Shown one piece after another: positions 28,143 to 37,924 of a DNA stretch of 64,000 nucleotides. The position numbers and the translations under genes are program-made. Below the pieces are notes generated by a model. That model was not told the DNA's origin and searched no databases. It worked only from the letters and a program-made list of their open reading frames with translations. Location: positions 2,170,001-2,234,000 of the forward strand of contig NZ_AP031573.1 of assembly GCF_041154745.1 (NCBI RefSeq), in the 5' to 3' direction. Source of the stretch: Flavobacterium sp. CFS9. GTDB lineage: Bacteria > Bacteroidota > Bacteroidia > Flavobacteriales > Flavobacteriaceae. How positions within the stretch are numbered: position 1 is the first letter of the stretch; the number at the start of each line of letters is the position of its first letter.

Positions 28143-29132
28143 ATGAGAATAGCAGTCGTAGGTGCCACTGGTATGGTTGGCGAAGTAATGCTTAAAGTTT
28201 TAGCAGAAAGAAATTTTCCTGTTACAGAGTTAATTCCGGTAGCTTCTGAGAAATCAGTAGGAAAAGAAATTGAATATAAAGGAACAAAATACAAAGTGGT
28301 AGGACTGCAGACAGCAGTGGATATGAAAGCTGATATTGCCGTTTTTTCGGCAGGAGGTGAAACTTCATTGGAATGGGCTCCAAAATTCGCTGCAGCAGGA
28401 ACAACTGTAATTGACAATTCATCAGCATGGAGAATGGATCCGACTAAAAAATTAGTGGTTCCTGAAATCAACGCTTCAACTTTAACCAAAGAAGATAAAA
28501 TTATTGCAAACCCAAACTGTTCAACTATCCAAATGGTGTTGACTTTGGCTCCATTGCACAGAAAGTACAATATTAAGAGAATTATTGTTTCAACCTATCA
28601 ATCGATCACCGGAACGGGTGTGAAAGCGGTAAGACAGTTAGAAAATGAGTATGCCGGAGTTCAGGGTGAATTGGCTTATAAATATCAAATTCACAGAAAT
28701 GCTATTCCACATTGCGATAGTTTTGAGGAAAACGGATACACTAAAGAAGAAATGAAACTGGTTCGTGAGACTCAAAAGATTCTTGGTGATAATACGATCA
28801 GAGTAACGGCGACAGCAGTTCGTGTACCGGTTGTTGGCGGACACAGTGAGGCTGTAAACGTTGAGTTTGCCAATGATTTTGACGTAAATGAAGTTCGCGA
28901 AATTTTGCACCATACAGATGGGGTAGTAGTTCAGGATAACTTAGATACCTTTACGTACCCAATGCCATTATTTGCAGAAGGTAAAAACGAAGTTTTTGTA
29001 GGTAGAATTCGTCGTGACGAAAGCCAGCCAAATACTTTAAACCTATGGATTGTTGCCGATAACCTTAGAAAAGGAGCTGCTACCAACACCATTCAAATCG
29101 CCGAGTATTTAATCGCAGCAGGTTTGGTATAA
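28143..29132 (+). CDS. asd: Aspartate-semialdehyde dehydrogenase
   Basis: A 329-residue enzyme with the NADP loop RIAVVGATGMVGEVM, the active-site NPNCSTIQM (Cys126), ITGTGVKAVRQLENE, and a His in VVGGHSEAV. It reduces aspartyl phosphate to the semialdehyde for lysine/diaminopimelate, threonine and methionine. It is transcribed alone from a good promoter and ends at an intrinsic terminator. Confidence 0.95.
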   Translation: MRIAVVGATGMVGEVMLKVLAERNFPVTELIPVASEKSVGKEIEYKGTKYKVVGLQTAVDMKADIAVFSAGGETSLEWAPKFAAAGTTVIDNSSAWRMDPTKKLVVPEINASTLTKEDKIIANPNCSTIQMVLTLAPLHRKYNIKRIIVSTYQSITGTGVKAVRQLENEYAGVQGELAYKYQIHRNAIPHCDSFEENGYTKEEMKLVRETQKILGDNTIRVTATAVRVPVVGGHSEAVNVEFANDFDVNEVREILHHTDGVVVQDNLDTFTYPMPLFAEGKNEVFVGRIRRDESQPNTLNLWIVADNLRKGAATNTIQIAEYLIAAGLV

Positions 29133-29166
29133 ACAGAGATTAAATTAAATTGTTATAAAGAGAAGG

Positions 29167-29199
29167 CCGTAATTGCAGCAATGCAGTTGCGGTTTTTTT
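29167..29199 (+). terminator. Intrinsic terminator of asd
   Basis: The arms CCGtAAtTGCA and TGCAgTTgCGG form an imperfect stem with a GCAA-type loop, followed by seven T. Confidence 0.75.
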
Positions 29200-29248
29200 G
29201 ATGTATAAATTTAAAAATCATAAATTAGCTGTTCTAAAAATTAATGAT

Positions 29249-29752
29249 ATGAATTTTGATAATTATAAAATAATAGCCAATTACAATACCCATAAAACAG
29301 ATTTGTTTGTAGCAGATGAAGAAGAGATTTTGGCTTGTGAGAAAACCCTAAACATTCTTTTCGACGAAGATTACAAAGCGTATGTTTCAGAATTTGGAAG
29401 TGGAATCCTTGGGGGAACTTATGTACGGATTTATCTTCCCGAAACCATAATGCTGACGCTCGATGAGTGGAGAAATCGCATAATGGAGTATTGGTTCTGG
29501 GATGAAGGAAAAGATGTACTTACGAAAGAAGAAGTTTTGAATTCTGTAAGAATCGGGGATACGTACGACGGTGATGAGATTATTCTTTTAAAAAATGAAT
29601 ACTTTGTATTGCCAAGATATAGTGAAATGATCTATAAGGCGGGGACTACACTTGAAGAAGCGATAACCTGGTTGTGTTCGTCAGGAATCCTGACAGAAGC
29701 ATTTTCGGAAAGAAATTTCGAGCCATTTAATCCGGGAGAAATTGCAGGATAA
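29249..29752 (+). CDS. SMI1/KNR4 (SUKH) family protein
   Basis: A 167-residue acidic protein with the SUKH pattern: EEEILACEKTLNILFDEDYKAYVSEFGSGIL, then the GDEIILLKNEYFVLPRYSE strands, and EEAITWLC near the end. SUKH proteins are often immunity proteins against polymorphic toxins, and some are housekeeping. No toxin gene, HNH or RHS sequence is nearby, so this is an orphan. The start at 29249 is preferred; an ATG at 29201 lies right behind the asd terminator T-run with no ribosome site. Confidence 0.7.
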   Translation: MNFDNYKIIANYNTHKTDLFVADEEEILACEKTLNILFDEDYKAYVSEFGSGILGGTYVRIYLPETIMLTLDEWRNRIMEYWFWDEGKDVLTKEEVLNSVRIGDTYDGDEIILLKNEYFVLPRYSEMIYKAGTTLEEAITWLCSSGILTEAFSERNFEPFNPGEIAG

Positions 29753-29762
29753 CTGGATAAAC

Positions 29763-29795
29763 AAATCCGACAGGTTTCAAAAACCTGTCGGATTT
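29763..29795. repeat. AAATCCGACAGGTTT inverted repeat
   Basis: The 15-base arms (29763-29777 and 29781-29795) are exact complements around a 3-base loop. The core GACAGGTTT/AAACCTGTC is shared with 7670-7699. Confidence 0.75.
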
Positions 29796-29812
29796 AGTTA
29801 ATTGACAGCCAT

Positions 29813-29849
29813 AAAAAAAGCGAGAATTTTTTAGTTCTCGCTTTTTTTT
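29813..29849. terminator. Bidirectional terminator between the SUKH gene and ferredoxin
   Basis: AAAAAAAGCGAGAA at 29813 and TTCTCGCTTTTTTTT at 29835 form a strong stem with A and T runs on both sides. It serves the convergent genes on either side. Confidence 0.85.
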
Positions 29850-30165
29850 AATATTCCGGGGCCAGTTCTAATTCAAGGCCTTCTAATTCTTCAGTAATAG
29901 GGATCTGACAACCTAAACGGCTATTAGATTTAACATAAAACGCTTCCGAAAGCATAGCTTCTTCTTCATCTCCCATTTCCGGTAATGCAACATCATTAAG
30001 AACGTAACACTGGCAAGAGGCACACATCGCCATTCCTCCGCAAGTTCCTTCAACAGGAAGTTCGTATGCTTTGCATAACTCCATTATGTTCATTGCCATA
30101 TCAGTCGGAGCCTGTAATTCGTGTATAACTCCTTCTCGATCTTTAATCTTTATTAATACATCCAT
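29848..30165 (-). CDS. fdx: [2Fe-2S] ferredoxin, adrenodoxin type
   Basis: A 105-residue plant/adrenodoxin-fold ferredoxin. The four cluster ligands fit CGGMAMCASCQC (Cys at three canonical positions, plus an extra Cys) and GCQIPI. ISC-type ferredoxins such as this supply electrons for Fe-S assembly. The NifU-like and Mrp genes are 0.8-2.2 kb away on the same strand, so an Fe-S biogenesis role is plausible, but a secreted-protein gene separates them. Confidence 0.85.
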   Translation of the reverse strand: MDVLIKIKDREGVIHELQAPTDMAMNIMELCKAYELPVEGTCGGMAMCASCQCYVLNDVALPEMGDEEEAMLSEAFYVKSNSRLGCQIPITEELEGLELELAPEY

Positions 30166-30224
30166 TTTAATTAGTGGAATTTTACTGGTTCGGATTTTAT
30201 AACGTGAAAAAATCCTTAATTATA

Positions 30225-30707
30225 TTAACTGTTTTTGATACTAAATGCGTATTCTTTTTTGCTGCCTTCTTTAAGATGCATTTTTACTCCAAGAGTATTT
30301 CCGTTTTTCTCTAGTATTGTTACGATAGCAATTACAGAATAATAATCTTTATCAGATTGAAAAACCAAAGTTCCTTCGTAAGTTGAATTCATTACTCCCT
30401 GTTTGTCTGTGGTAACAGATACTTTTCTTGGGTGAGAGAATTGTGCAACACTATAAGTTGCTTTGTTGGCAAACTTTGCTTTTCCGCCACAAATGTCATA
30501 TAGAAAATCATAGTTTCCAATTCTTAGACTTCCTTCTTCTTCGTTGGCATTAGTCGAAAATACAATCTGACCTGTGTACTTAAAATCCGACCATTCTTCA
30601 GAATCATTTAGCCAGGCTTTGTCAACAACTAACGTTTGAGTGGTTTGTTGCGCATAATTTACAGAAACACAAAATAATAATAAAAATAGAGAGTAAAACT
30701 TTTTCAT
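30225..30707 (-). CDS. Secreted protein of unknown function
   Basis: A 160-residue protein with a clear Sec signal peptide (cleavage near VNYAQ). The mature part is beta-rich (IVFSTNANEEEGSLRIGNYDF, VMNSTYEGTLVFQSDKDYYSVIAIV) with an internal CGG. It has no lipobox and no domain I recognise. It is possibly periplasmic. Confidence 0.7.
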   Translation of the reverse strand: MKKFYSLFLLLFCVSVNYAQQTTQTLVVDKAWLNDSEEWSDFKYTGQIVFSTNANEEEGSLRIGNYDFLYDICGGKAKFANKATYSVAQFSHPRKVSVTTDKQGVMNSTYEGTLVFQSDKDYYSVIAIVTILEKNGNTLGVKMHLKEGSKKEYAFSIKNS

Positions 30708-30925
30708 AAGATTTAAGATTTGGTTGGTTATGTGACAAATTTAATTAAATAAGTGACAATTCCTTAACTAAAACTCTTAAATATTTGTATTATATTTTGC
30801 TAAAAATGCAATAACTCGTTTATTTAGTATTGTTTTTTTGTGAAATTATAAATTTAACAGCGTAAAGTGCTAGTATTCTTGTTAAATCGAAGAAATCGAA
30901 TTGCTGAGAAAAATAGCCTTTTTTA

Positions 30926-31165
30926 TTACATGATATTAACCACCGTTTCTATTTGTGGCGCATATTTTTTTATAGTGGTCTCAACTCCCGCTTTTAGCGT
31001 CATTTGATTTACACTACAGCTGATACATGCTCCTTCAAGACGAACTTTAACATGTTTGTCATCTTCTATAGAAATAAGCGTGATGTCTCCTCCGTCAGAA
31101 TTTAAAAAAGGTCTGATTTCGTCAAGAGCTAATAATACGTTGCTTGTTAATTCTTCTGTTGTCAT
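30926..31165 (-). CDS. NifU-like Fe-S scaffold (NifU C-terminal domain)
   Basis: A 79-residue protein made only of the NifU C-terminal domain: EIRPFLNSDGGDITLISI and the cluster-binding CISC in GACISCSVNQMTLKAGVE. It can hold an Fe-S cluster for transfer to apoproteins. The ATG at 31165 is preferred to one nine codons upstream because domain homology begins there. The Mrp ATPase gene starts the same transcript unit 89 bases upstream, and the two families commonly co-occur. Confidence 0.9.
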   Translation of the reverse strand: MTTEELTSNVLLALDEIRPFLNSDGGDITLISIEDDKHVKVRLEGACISCSVNQMTLKAGVETTIKKYAPQIETVVNIM

Positions 31166-31254
31166 AATTTTATCAATTAGAAAATTGGTCAATTAGATAA
31201 TTAGACAATTGTGTGCATTATCTAATTATCTAACTTTCTCATTATCTTATTATA

Positions 31255-32385
31255 TTAATTTTTTTTAACGGCTGAACATCCTGCCATAGTTGTAATTTTT
31301 ATGGCTTCAGTTGCAGGTAAACTATCGTTTCTGTTTACAGTTTCCTGTACAACATTTCGTGTGATTCCTTCAAAAACGGTTTCGATTACCGAAGCAGTCT
31401 GCAAAGCAGCCGGACGACCGTAGTCACCAGCTTCACGAATAGATTGTACAATTGGAACTTCTCCTAAAAAAGGAACGTTTAAGTCTTCGGCAAGATTTTT
31501 TGCTCCTTCTTGTCCAAAGATATAATATTTATTGTCAGGTAATTCTTCGGGTGTGAAATAAGCCATATTTTCTATGATTCCCAAAACAGGTACATTAATG
31601 TTGTCCTGCATGAACATCGCTACTCCTTTTTTAGCATCGGCTAAAGCTACGGCCTGAGGAGTACTTACTACTACTGCTCCTGTAATTGGCAATGATTGCA
31701 TGATCGAAAGGTGAATATCTCCTGTTCCCGGAGGTAAATCGATTAACATAAAATCTAATTCTCCCCAATCAGCATCAAAAATCATTTGATTTAGTGCTTT
31801 TGCAGCCATTGGACCTCTCCAGATCACAGCCTGACTTGGCGCGGTAAAGAAACCGATAGAAAGTATTTTGATTTCATAGCTTTCGATAGGTTTCATTTTT
31901 GATTTTCCGTCAACAGTAATCGAAACCGGTTTTTCGTTTTCAACGTCAAACATAATTGGCATCGATGGTCCATAGATATCGGCATCAAGAACACCAACTG
32001 AAAAGCCCATTTTGGCAAGTGTTACAGCAAGATTTGCGGTAACAGTCGATTTTCCAACTCCTCCCTTACCGGAAGCAACTGCAATAATATTTTTAATTCC
32101 AGGGATAGCACGACCTTTAATTTCGTTTTTTTCCGGAGTTTCTACTTTGATATTTACTTTGATTTTAGCTTCAGGAGATACCAATTCATGGATTGTTTTT
32201 TTGATATCATCTTCCGCTCTTTTTTTGATGTGCATTGCGGGTGTATGCAACACTAAGTCTACCACAACTTCATCACCAAAAGTAATGACATTGGCAACAG
32301 CGCCGCTTTCAACCATATTTTTTCCTTCTCCCGCTATAGTAATTGTTTCTAGAGCTTTAAGAATTTCTTTTCTGTCTAATTTCAT
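31255..32385 (-). CDS. Mrp/NBP35-family ATP-binding Fe-S carrier
   Basis: A 376-residue protein with a DUF59/MIP18-type N-domain (about 1-85), then a deviant P-loop ATPase: IIAVASGKGGVGKST, DADIYGPSMP, the switch IDLPPGTGDIHLS. It carries and transfers Fe-S clusters in an ATP-dependent way (ApbC role). The C-terminal MAGCSAV holds one Cys and the paired CxxC of eukaryotic Nbp35 is not seen. A short spacer with AATTAG-type repeats separates it from the NifU-like gene. Confidence 0.9.
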   Translation of the reverse strand: MKLDRKEILKALETITIAGEGKNMVESGAVANVITFGDEVVVDLVLHTPAMHIKKRAEDDIKKTIHELVSPEAKIKVNIKVETPEKNEIKGRAIPGIKNIIAVASGKGGVGKSTVTANLAVTLAKMGFSVGVLDADIYGPSMPIMFDVENEKPVSITVDGKSKMKPIESYEIKILSIGFFTAPSQAVIWRGPMAAKALNQMIFDADWGELDFMLIDLPPGTGDIHLSIMQSLPITGAVVVSTPQAVALADAKKGVAMFMQDNINVPVLGIIENMAYFTPEELPDNKYYIFGQEGAKNLAEDLNVPFLGEVPIVQSIREAGDYGRPAALQTASVIETVFEGITRNVVQETVNRNDSLPATEAIKITTMAGCSAVKKN

Positions 32386-32802
32386 TTTAATGGACTATTT
32401 TCGATTGATCGAAATCGATTTAAAGTATTGTATTTATTTAAACCGGTTTCAGACTGCAAAGATAACAGATTATGTTCGGATTCAAACCCTTTTTAAATTG
32501 TATTTATTGATATTGAGATTGCTCAAAATGATTCTTATAAGCTGTTTTTGATTTCAAAATCTGAAAAAAGATAAACTTTACTTTGTTTATAAGTTAAGAA
32601 TCTTAAAAAACGTAACAGGAAAACAGAATAAATTTAAGAATAAGATCGTTAAAATATCAATAATCTTAGCTATATTTGAGTACCCTAAATTTGCGATTTC
32701 CAAATATTCTGAAAAATATACGAGAATTTGTCTTTGGGGACAATTATAGGTTTCCGGTATTTTCTGAATAGAATTTAATCTTAAAATTTAAATCTGAAAA
32801 AT
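32386..32802. other. 417-base intergenic region upstream of the L,D-transpeptidase
   Basis: This AT-rich divergent region lies between mrp and the transpeptidase. It contains a TATATTTG -7-like element at 32671-32678 on the plus strand, 125 bases before the start codon. I see no other gene or stable hairpin. Confidence 0.5.
32671..32678 (+). promoter_or_regulatory. -7 element upstream of the L,D-transpeptidase
   Basis: TATATTTG matches TAnnTTTG; it gives a leader of about 115 bases, longer than usual. A later TCTTTG could also serve. Confidence 0.4.
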
Positions 32803-34422
32803 ATGCGAAATTTTACTTCTTCATCTGTAATTATTGCCGTTAGTTTTTTGCTGTTTTCTTTCGGATCTTCCGCTAAAGAGAGTGATGTAAGCCACAAATT
32901 CAAAAAGTTTGATAATGTTTCTGCATCGAATAGGTACCTTTTCAAAATTGCTGTTGATGCGGCAGCAATCAGTCAGTTTTACAAAAAATACCCCAAATTA
33001 AAAAAATACCAGAATGACGTTTTGGACCTGTATAAGAAAAAGGAATACAAAATGATTTGGTACGATGAAAAAAGTGTGAGTGAATTTGGTGCGTTGTTGT
33101 ATCAGAAAGTGCGCTTGCTCAATGAGCAGGGAATTAAGGCCTCAATGCCTTATATGAATCTGGTAGATGATGTTTTTAATGAGAATGTAACAAATGATCT
33201 CCCTCAAATTGAGACAGAACTATTGTTGTCTAATATGTATGTTTTTTACGCAAGTAATGTTTATTCGGGAGTTGATCCGGCGACACTAAAAAAAATTGGA
33301 TGGTTTCTTCCTGCAAAAACTATTTCTTACTCAAAAATACTGGATTCCCTTATGGTTGATCCGGATCGACTGAATAAAGACGAAAATCTTTTGTTTGGAC
33401 AATACTACAAACTTAAATCGGTATTGAAACGATACAGAAACATCGAGAAAAACAATCAATGGACAAAAATTGATATTGACAGCATCAATTATAAAGACCT
33501 AAAGCCTTTTGATAGTGGTGTTGCCATCAGGCAAATTAGGCAGCGATTGTTTGTGGTGGGAGATTTGGCGCAAGATTCCAAAAGAGATGTGTACGATGAA
33601 GAGATGATGGCCGGAATTTTAAAGTATAAAAAAAGGTACGGACTTAAACTGAATTATACTTTAACCCGTGATCATATCAATCAGATGAATGAACCTATTG
33701 GCAATCGTATTAAAACGATCATGTTAAATATGGAACGCTGCCGATGGATACCGGCTTCATTAGCAAAGGCCAGCGAGTATATAATGGTCAACATTCCATC
33801 CTTTAGACTGATTTATGTTAAAGATGGAAAATATGAACTTGTTTCGGATGTTTTTGTAGGAACCCGAATGACCGAGACTGTAATTTTTAGCGGTAATATG
33901 GATCGAATTGTATTTAGCCCGTATTGGTATGTTCCGCAGAGTATCATCAAAAATGAGCTGAAACTGAAAATGGCAGAAGATAAAAACTATCTGGCAGATC
34001 ATAATATGGAATGGAACGGAGGGAATGTAAGACAAAAACCGGGGCCTAAAAATTCTTTGGGATTAGTTAAATTCATGTTTCCAAATCCAAACGATATTTA
34101 CCTGCACGATACTCCTGCGAAAAGTTTGTTTGATTTTGAAAAGCGTATTTTCAGCCACGGCTGTATTAATGTTAAAGAAGCAAAATCATTGGCTTTGGCT
34201 ATTTTGAAAGATAATCCGGATTGGCCAGTGGATAAAATAGATAAGGCAATGAGCGGTGAAAAAGAAACGACTTGTATGCTGAAAACCAAAATCCCAATTT
34301 ATATCGGATACTTTACCGCCTGGGTAAATGATGACGGAGAAATTGGTTTTTATCCTGATGTTTACGACAGAGATAAACAACTGGATAAATTATTGTATTC
34401 CGATTCAGTTGTTTCGAAATAA
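32803..34422 (+). CDS. L,D-transpeptidase (YcbB/LdtD type)
   Basis: A 539-residue periplasmic enzyme with a signal peptide (about 1-22), an N-terminal scaffold region, a peptidoglycan-binding-like domain (about 225-285, VAIRQIRQRLFVVGD) and a YkuD catalytic domain (about 325-480). The catalytic motif is SHGCINV with Cys454. It makes 3-3 crosslinks or attaches proteins to peptidoglycan; the domain order is that of E. coli LdtD/YcbB. It is monocistronic, with a terminator just behind. Confidence 0.9.
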   Translation: MRNFTSSSVIIAVSFLLFSFGSSAKESDVSHKFKKFDNVSASNRYLFKIAVDAAAISQFYKKYPKLKKYQNDVLDLYKKKEYKMIWYDEKSVSEFGALLYQKVRLLNEQGIKASMPYMNLVDDVFNENVTNDLPQIETELLLSNMYVFYASNVYSGVDPATLKKIGWFLPAKTISYSKILDSLMVDPDRLNKDENLLFGQYYKLKSVLKRYRNIEKNNQWTKIDIDSINYKDLKPFDSGVAIRQIRQRLFVVGDLAQDSKRDVYDEEMMAGILKYKKRYGLKLNYTLTRDHINQMNEPIGNRIKTIMLNMERCRWIPASLAKASEYIMVNIPSFRLIYVKDGKYELVSDVFVGTRMTETVIFSGNMDRIVFSPYWYVPQSIIKNELKLKMAEDKNYLADHNMEWNGGNVRQKPGPKNSLGLVKFMFPNPNDIYLHDTPAKSLFDFEKRIFSHGCINVKEAKSLALAILKDNPDWPVDKIDKAMSGEKETTCMLKTKIPIYIGYFTAWVNDDGEIGFYPDVYDRDKQLDKLLYSDSVVSK

Positions 34423-34427
34423 AAAAG

Positions 34428-34468
34428 AAACCCGTCAGATCAATATGATATGGCGGGTTTTAAAAAAA
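34428..34468 (+). terminator. Intrinsic terminator of the L,D-transpeptidase gene
   Basis: AAACCCGTCA at 34428 pairs with TGGCGGGTTT at 34451 (one G-U), with a 13-base loop. The T-rich tail is short and A-rich, so efficiency is uncertain. Confidence 0.6.
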
Positions 34469-34587
34469 ATGGTCTACAAGTTTATATCAAATTTACTTAC
34501 ATTTTAGTCTAATATTTTCTGATATAATGCCGATGTAATATGAAAATAGTACAATGCAATTGGACTATATTGGATATACAATCGGTA

Positions 34588-37017
34588 TTATTCGTATTTT
34601 AAATATTTTAAGATATCAATCTTAGTAACCTGATACGCTTTTGCTAAAACGATGATAAGTGTTAAACCTAACAGAGAAGCTAAGGCGATACTGAATGGAA
34701 TTACCGAAACTCCAATTCTGAAGGCAAAGTTTTCCAGCCATTTTTGAAGCAAAATGTATGCCGGAATAATTCCAATCACAAATCCCAGTAAACAAAAACC
34801 AACGTATTGCTTGGATAATTCTTTTAATAAAGCATCTGTTTCGGCGCCCAATGTTTTTCTTATTGCAATTTCTTTCAGTCTTCGCTCCATTGAAAAAGAT
34901 GCTAAAGCAAACAATCCGAAAATGGCGATGATAATGACCACAAGGTTTAAAATGAAAAATAAATTCTTCTGTTTGACCTGTTCCTGATAGGTTCTCGCAA
35001 AACCTTTATCGACAAATTCGTATTCAAAAGGATAATCCTGATTGATGTTTTTCGTCCAGTATTTGTCTAGTTTTGCTAAGGTTTCGGACAGATTATTCGG
35101 GGAAACTTTTACATAAATATTGTCAAAATTATTCCACTTCAGAGTTTTAAGATTGATAAAAACCATTGGAGGAACTTTGTCCTGTAAACCTGTGATATGA
35201 AAATCTTTTACAATGCCCACGATTTTAAATTTCATGTTGCCTTTTTCGTTCCCCCAGCCCGATGTTATAACCGTATTGAGTGGTTTCTTAAGCCCTAGTG
35301 TTTTAACAAGAGTTTCGTTTACTAACCAATTGTCAATGGTATCCGAAGCAAATTTTGGAGATAAATCCCTTCCCTGAACAACTTTAATTTTCATCATGTT
35401 CAGGAAACCAAAATCCATCTCGACATTTCTTGGCTGTACAAAAATACCGTTATGTGTAAGCCCTGAGCTGGAGTTTGTACTGTTTCCGAAAGAACCGGCA
35501 AAGGTGGATACATCTACAACGCCGGACATTTTTAAAAGTTCCTGTCTGGTGGTTTGATATTTGGATAATTTCGTTTTGTATTCCTGATAATTAAAAGGAA
35601 TTTTGATAACCTGATCTCCACTAAAACCAAGGTCTTTGTTCATCATATAACTCACCTGAGAATTCACGATTAAAGCACCTATGATAAAAAAAGCAGCAAT
35701 ACCAAACTGGAAAATAAGCATCGAATTTCGAATCCAAATACCGCTTTTACTTCTGGAGAAGTTTCCTTTTAGTACTTTTAAAGTCTCAAAATTAGAGATG
35801 TAAATGGCAGGGAAAATTCCAGCCAAAACGATTACTAATCCGAAAATAAAAATGAGCTGCAGGTAAAATTCACTGCCGTTCATAGTTAAAGATTTTTTCA
35901 GGAAAGTATTGTAGTAAGGTAGTGAAAGTTCAACAATTGCCAAAGCAAAAAGAATAGCCAGAACTACTATTATAGCTGTCTCGAAAATAAACTGAAGAAC
36001 AATTTGCTTTTTAGTTGCTCCGACAATTTTACGAACACCAACTTCCTTAGCACGTTTTATTGCTGAAGCCGTTGCTAAATTGATATAGTTTACCAGTGAA
36101 AGAATCAGAATCAAAATAGAAAGACCAACCATAATATAAAGCAGTTGCAGATTTCCTTTTCCTTCAGGATAACTAGGCCCTTGCGAAGCTTTTATACCAT
36201 GCAGACGTGCATCGCTTAATTTGTCCAGTAATACCGTTATCTCGCCATTTTCTTTAACATATTGTTCCGGAGTCTGTCCGTTGGCTTTAGCATCTTTTAA
36301 AGTTCGGTTAACGTAATTTACGTTCTGCATTTTCTTTAAAACAGTAGCAATATCAACACCTTTTTTGACTTTAATCATCAAAGCATAATTAAAGTTACCC
36401 CAGCTTTGTTCATCGCCTTCACGGGTAACTCCGCTAAATACATAATTAGGTTCAAATGCCGAAGGCGCTATGATTTTGTAAACTGATTTTACCGTGTAGT
36501 TTGTGTAATTATAGGTAATCGATTTACCAATCGGGTCGTCGTTTTTAAAAAGTAACTTTGCTGTTTCTTCAGATATTGCAACACTGTTTTTTTCTTTTAG
36601 GATATTGGTTTTAGCCCCTTTTACAATAGGGAGCGGAAACATGTCGAAAAAGCCATTGTCTGAAACGGCAATTTTTTTATGAAAGAATTTTTGCCCCTGA
36701 TATTTAATCATATCATTGCTATACCAGGAATTGAAAAAACAGATCGATTCGATTTCCGGAATGGTTGCTTTACAGGTTCTCCCAAAGGGAACACTGCTTG
36801 AAGCCCAGGTATCTCCGGTTGCTCCGATTTTATTAAAAACCTGATAAGCGTTGTCTTTTTCAGGATTCCATTGATCGTAGGCATTTTCGTTATTCCAATA
36901 TAGAATAGCGAAAATCACTCCGGCGATTCCAATGCTTAATCCCAGGACATTCAAAAACGAAAACAATTTGTTTTGTTTCAAATGATATATAAAAATCTTA
37001 AACCAGTTAAAAATCAT
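34588..37017 (-). CDS. MacB-type ABC permease (FtsX domains)
   Basis: An 809-residue permease of the Bacteroidota type with eight predicted helices in two FtsX-like halves and two MacB periplasmic core domains. The first helix is about residues 20-42; the central block has three helices (about 285-305, 335-365, 380-400), another follows near 425-445, and the last three span 690-800. RAKEVGVRKIVGATKKQI and RLKEIAIRKTLGAETDAL mark the two FtsX repeats. It should transduce ATP hydrolysis by the encoded ATPase into periplasmic movement that pushes a substrate through the adaptor and an outer-membrane channel. Confidence 0.88.
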   Translation of the reverse strand: MIFNWFKIFIYHLKQNKLFSFLNVLGLSIGIAGVIFAILYWNNENAYDQWNPEKDNAYQVFNKIGATGDTWASSSVPFGRTCKATIPEIESICFFNSWYSNDMIKYQGQKFFHKKIAVSDNGFFDMFPLPIVKGAKTNILKEKNSVAISEETAKLLFKNDDPIGKSITYNYTNYTVKSVYKIIAPSAFEPNYVFSGVTREGDEQSWGNFNYALMIKVKKGVDIATVLKKMQNVNYVNRTLKDAKANGQTPEQYVKENGEITVLLDKLSDARLHGIKASQGPSYPEGKGNLQLLYIMVGLSILILILSLVNYINLATASAIKRAKEVGVRKIVGATKKQIVLQFIFETAIIVVLAILFALAIVELSLPYYNTFLKKSLTMNGSEFYLQLIFIFGLVIVLAGIFPAIYISNFETLKVLKGNFSRSKSGIWIRNSMLIFQFGIAAFFIIGALIVNSQVSYMMNKDLGFSGDQVIKIPFNYQEYKTKLSKYQTTRQELLKMSGVVDVSTFAGSFGNSTNSSSGLTHNGIFVQPRNVEMDFGFLNMMKIKVVQGRDLSPKFASDTIDNWLVNETLVKTLGLKKPLNTVITSGWGNEKGNMKFKIVGIVKDFHITGLQDKVPPMVFINLKTLKWNNFDNIYVKVSPNNLSETLAKLDKYWTKNINQDYPFEYEFVDKGFARTYQEQVKQKNLFFILNLVVIIIAIFGLFALASFSMERRLKEIAIRKTLGAETDALLKELSKQYVGFCLLGFVIGIIPAYILLQKWLENFAFRIGVSVIPFSIALASLLGLTLIIVLAKAYQVTKIDILKYLKYE

Positions 37018-37164
37018 GTTTTATTTTTTATAGTTGTTACGGTTGGTTTTGAAATAGTTCTACAGGTTTTATAATCTGTAAGGCGTTATAGGCCTGATAA
37101 TATTTTGCAAACAAATCCCATCAGGATTATGATTGCACTTACGATGAATTTGATCATTTTATTT

Positions 37165-37872
37165 TTATTTAGCGTCCATAAAAATATCAACATTTCGTTG
37201 GTTGAATTTCTCAGAGAATACCACACCATCTTTCATATGAATCGTTCTTTGCGAAAACGAAGCATCATAATCAGAGTGGGTAACCATTAAAATAGTAGCT
37301 CCTTTAGCGTGTAAATCGGTTAAGAGTTCCATTACCTCATTACCATTTTTACTATCTAAATTTCCGGTTGGCTCATCGGCCAGAATAATTTTAGGATCGT
37401 TTACCAGAGCTCTTGCAACGGCAACTCTTTGCTGTTGTCCCCCCGAAAGTTGTTGCGGGAAATGTTTAAGACGGTGAGAGATATTCAGTTTCTCGGCAAT
37501 AGCTTCAATTTTTTGTTTTCTCTCAGCTGCTTTTACATTGTTGTAGATCAAAGGCAATTCGATATTGTCATAAACCGAAAGCTCGTCGATCAGGTTAAAA
37601 TTCTGGAAAATAAAGCCAATGTTTTCTTTTCGGACATTTGCTCTTCCTTTCTCTTTTAAACCAATCATTTCCTGATCTAATAATTGGTAACTCCCGCCTG
37701 AAGCGCTGTCCAGAAGACCTATGATATTAAGTAAAGTCGATTTTCCGCAGCCCGAAGGTCCCATAATGGTTAAAAAATCTCCTTTTTTAATGTCTAAAGA
37801 AATCCCGCTTAAAGCTGCTGTTTCTACTTCTTCTGTTCTGAAAACTTTGGTTAGGTTTTGAATGGTTATCAT
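37165..37872 (-). CDS. MacB/LolD-type ABC ATPase
   Basis: A 235-residue ATPase with Walker A (GPSGCGKST), signature (LSGGQQQR), Walker B (IILADEPTGNLD) and H-loop (ATILMVTHS). The translation frame extends 79 codons upstream into a degenerate repeat, but family alignment puts the start at MITIQNLTKVF (37872). It pairs with the FtsX-type permease 147 bases downstream and the HlyD-like adaptor upstream to form a three-part MacAB-like exporter. Confidence 0.93.
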   Translation of the reverse strand: MITIQNLTKVFRTEEVETAALSGISLDIKKGDFLTIMGPSGCGKSTLLNIIGLLDSASGGSYQLLDQEMIGLKEKGRANVRKENIGFIFQNFNLIDELSVYDNIELPLIYNNVKAAERKQKIEAIAEKLNISHRLKHFPQQLSGGQQQRVAVARALVNDPKIILADEPTGNLDSKNGNEVMELLTDLHAKGATILMVTHSDYDASFSQRTIHMKDGVVFSEKFNQRNVDIFMDAK

Positions 37873-37924
37873 AAGTTTTGAAATTTTAGTGATTGTTAAT
37901 TCTATTTTTTGATTGATGATTGAA

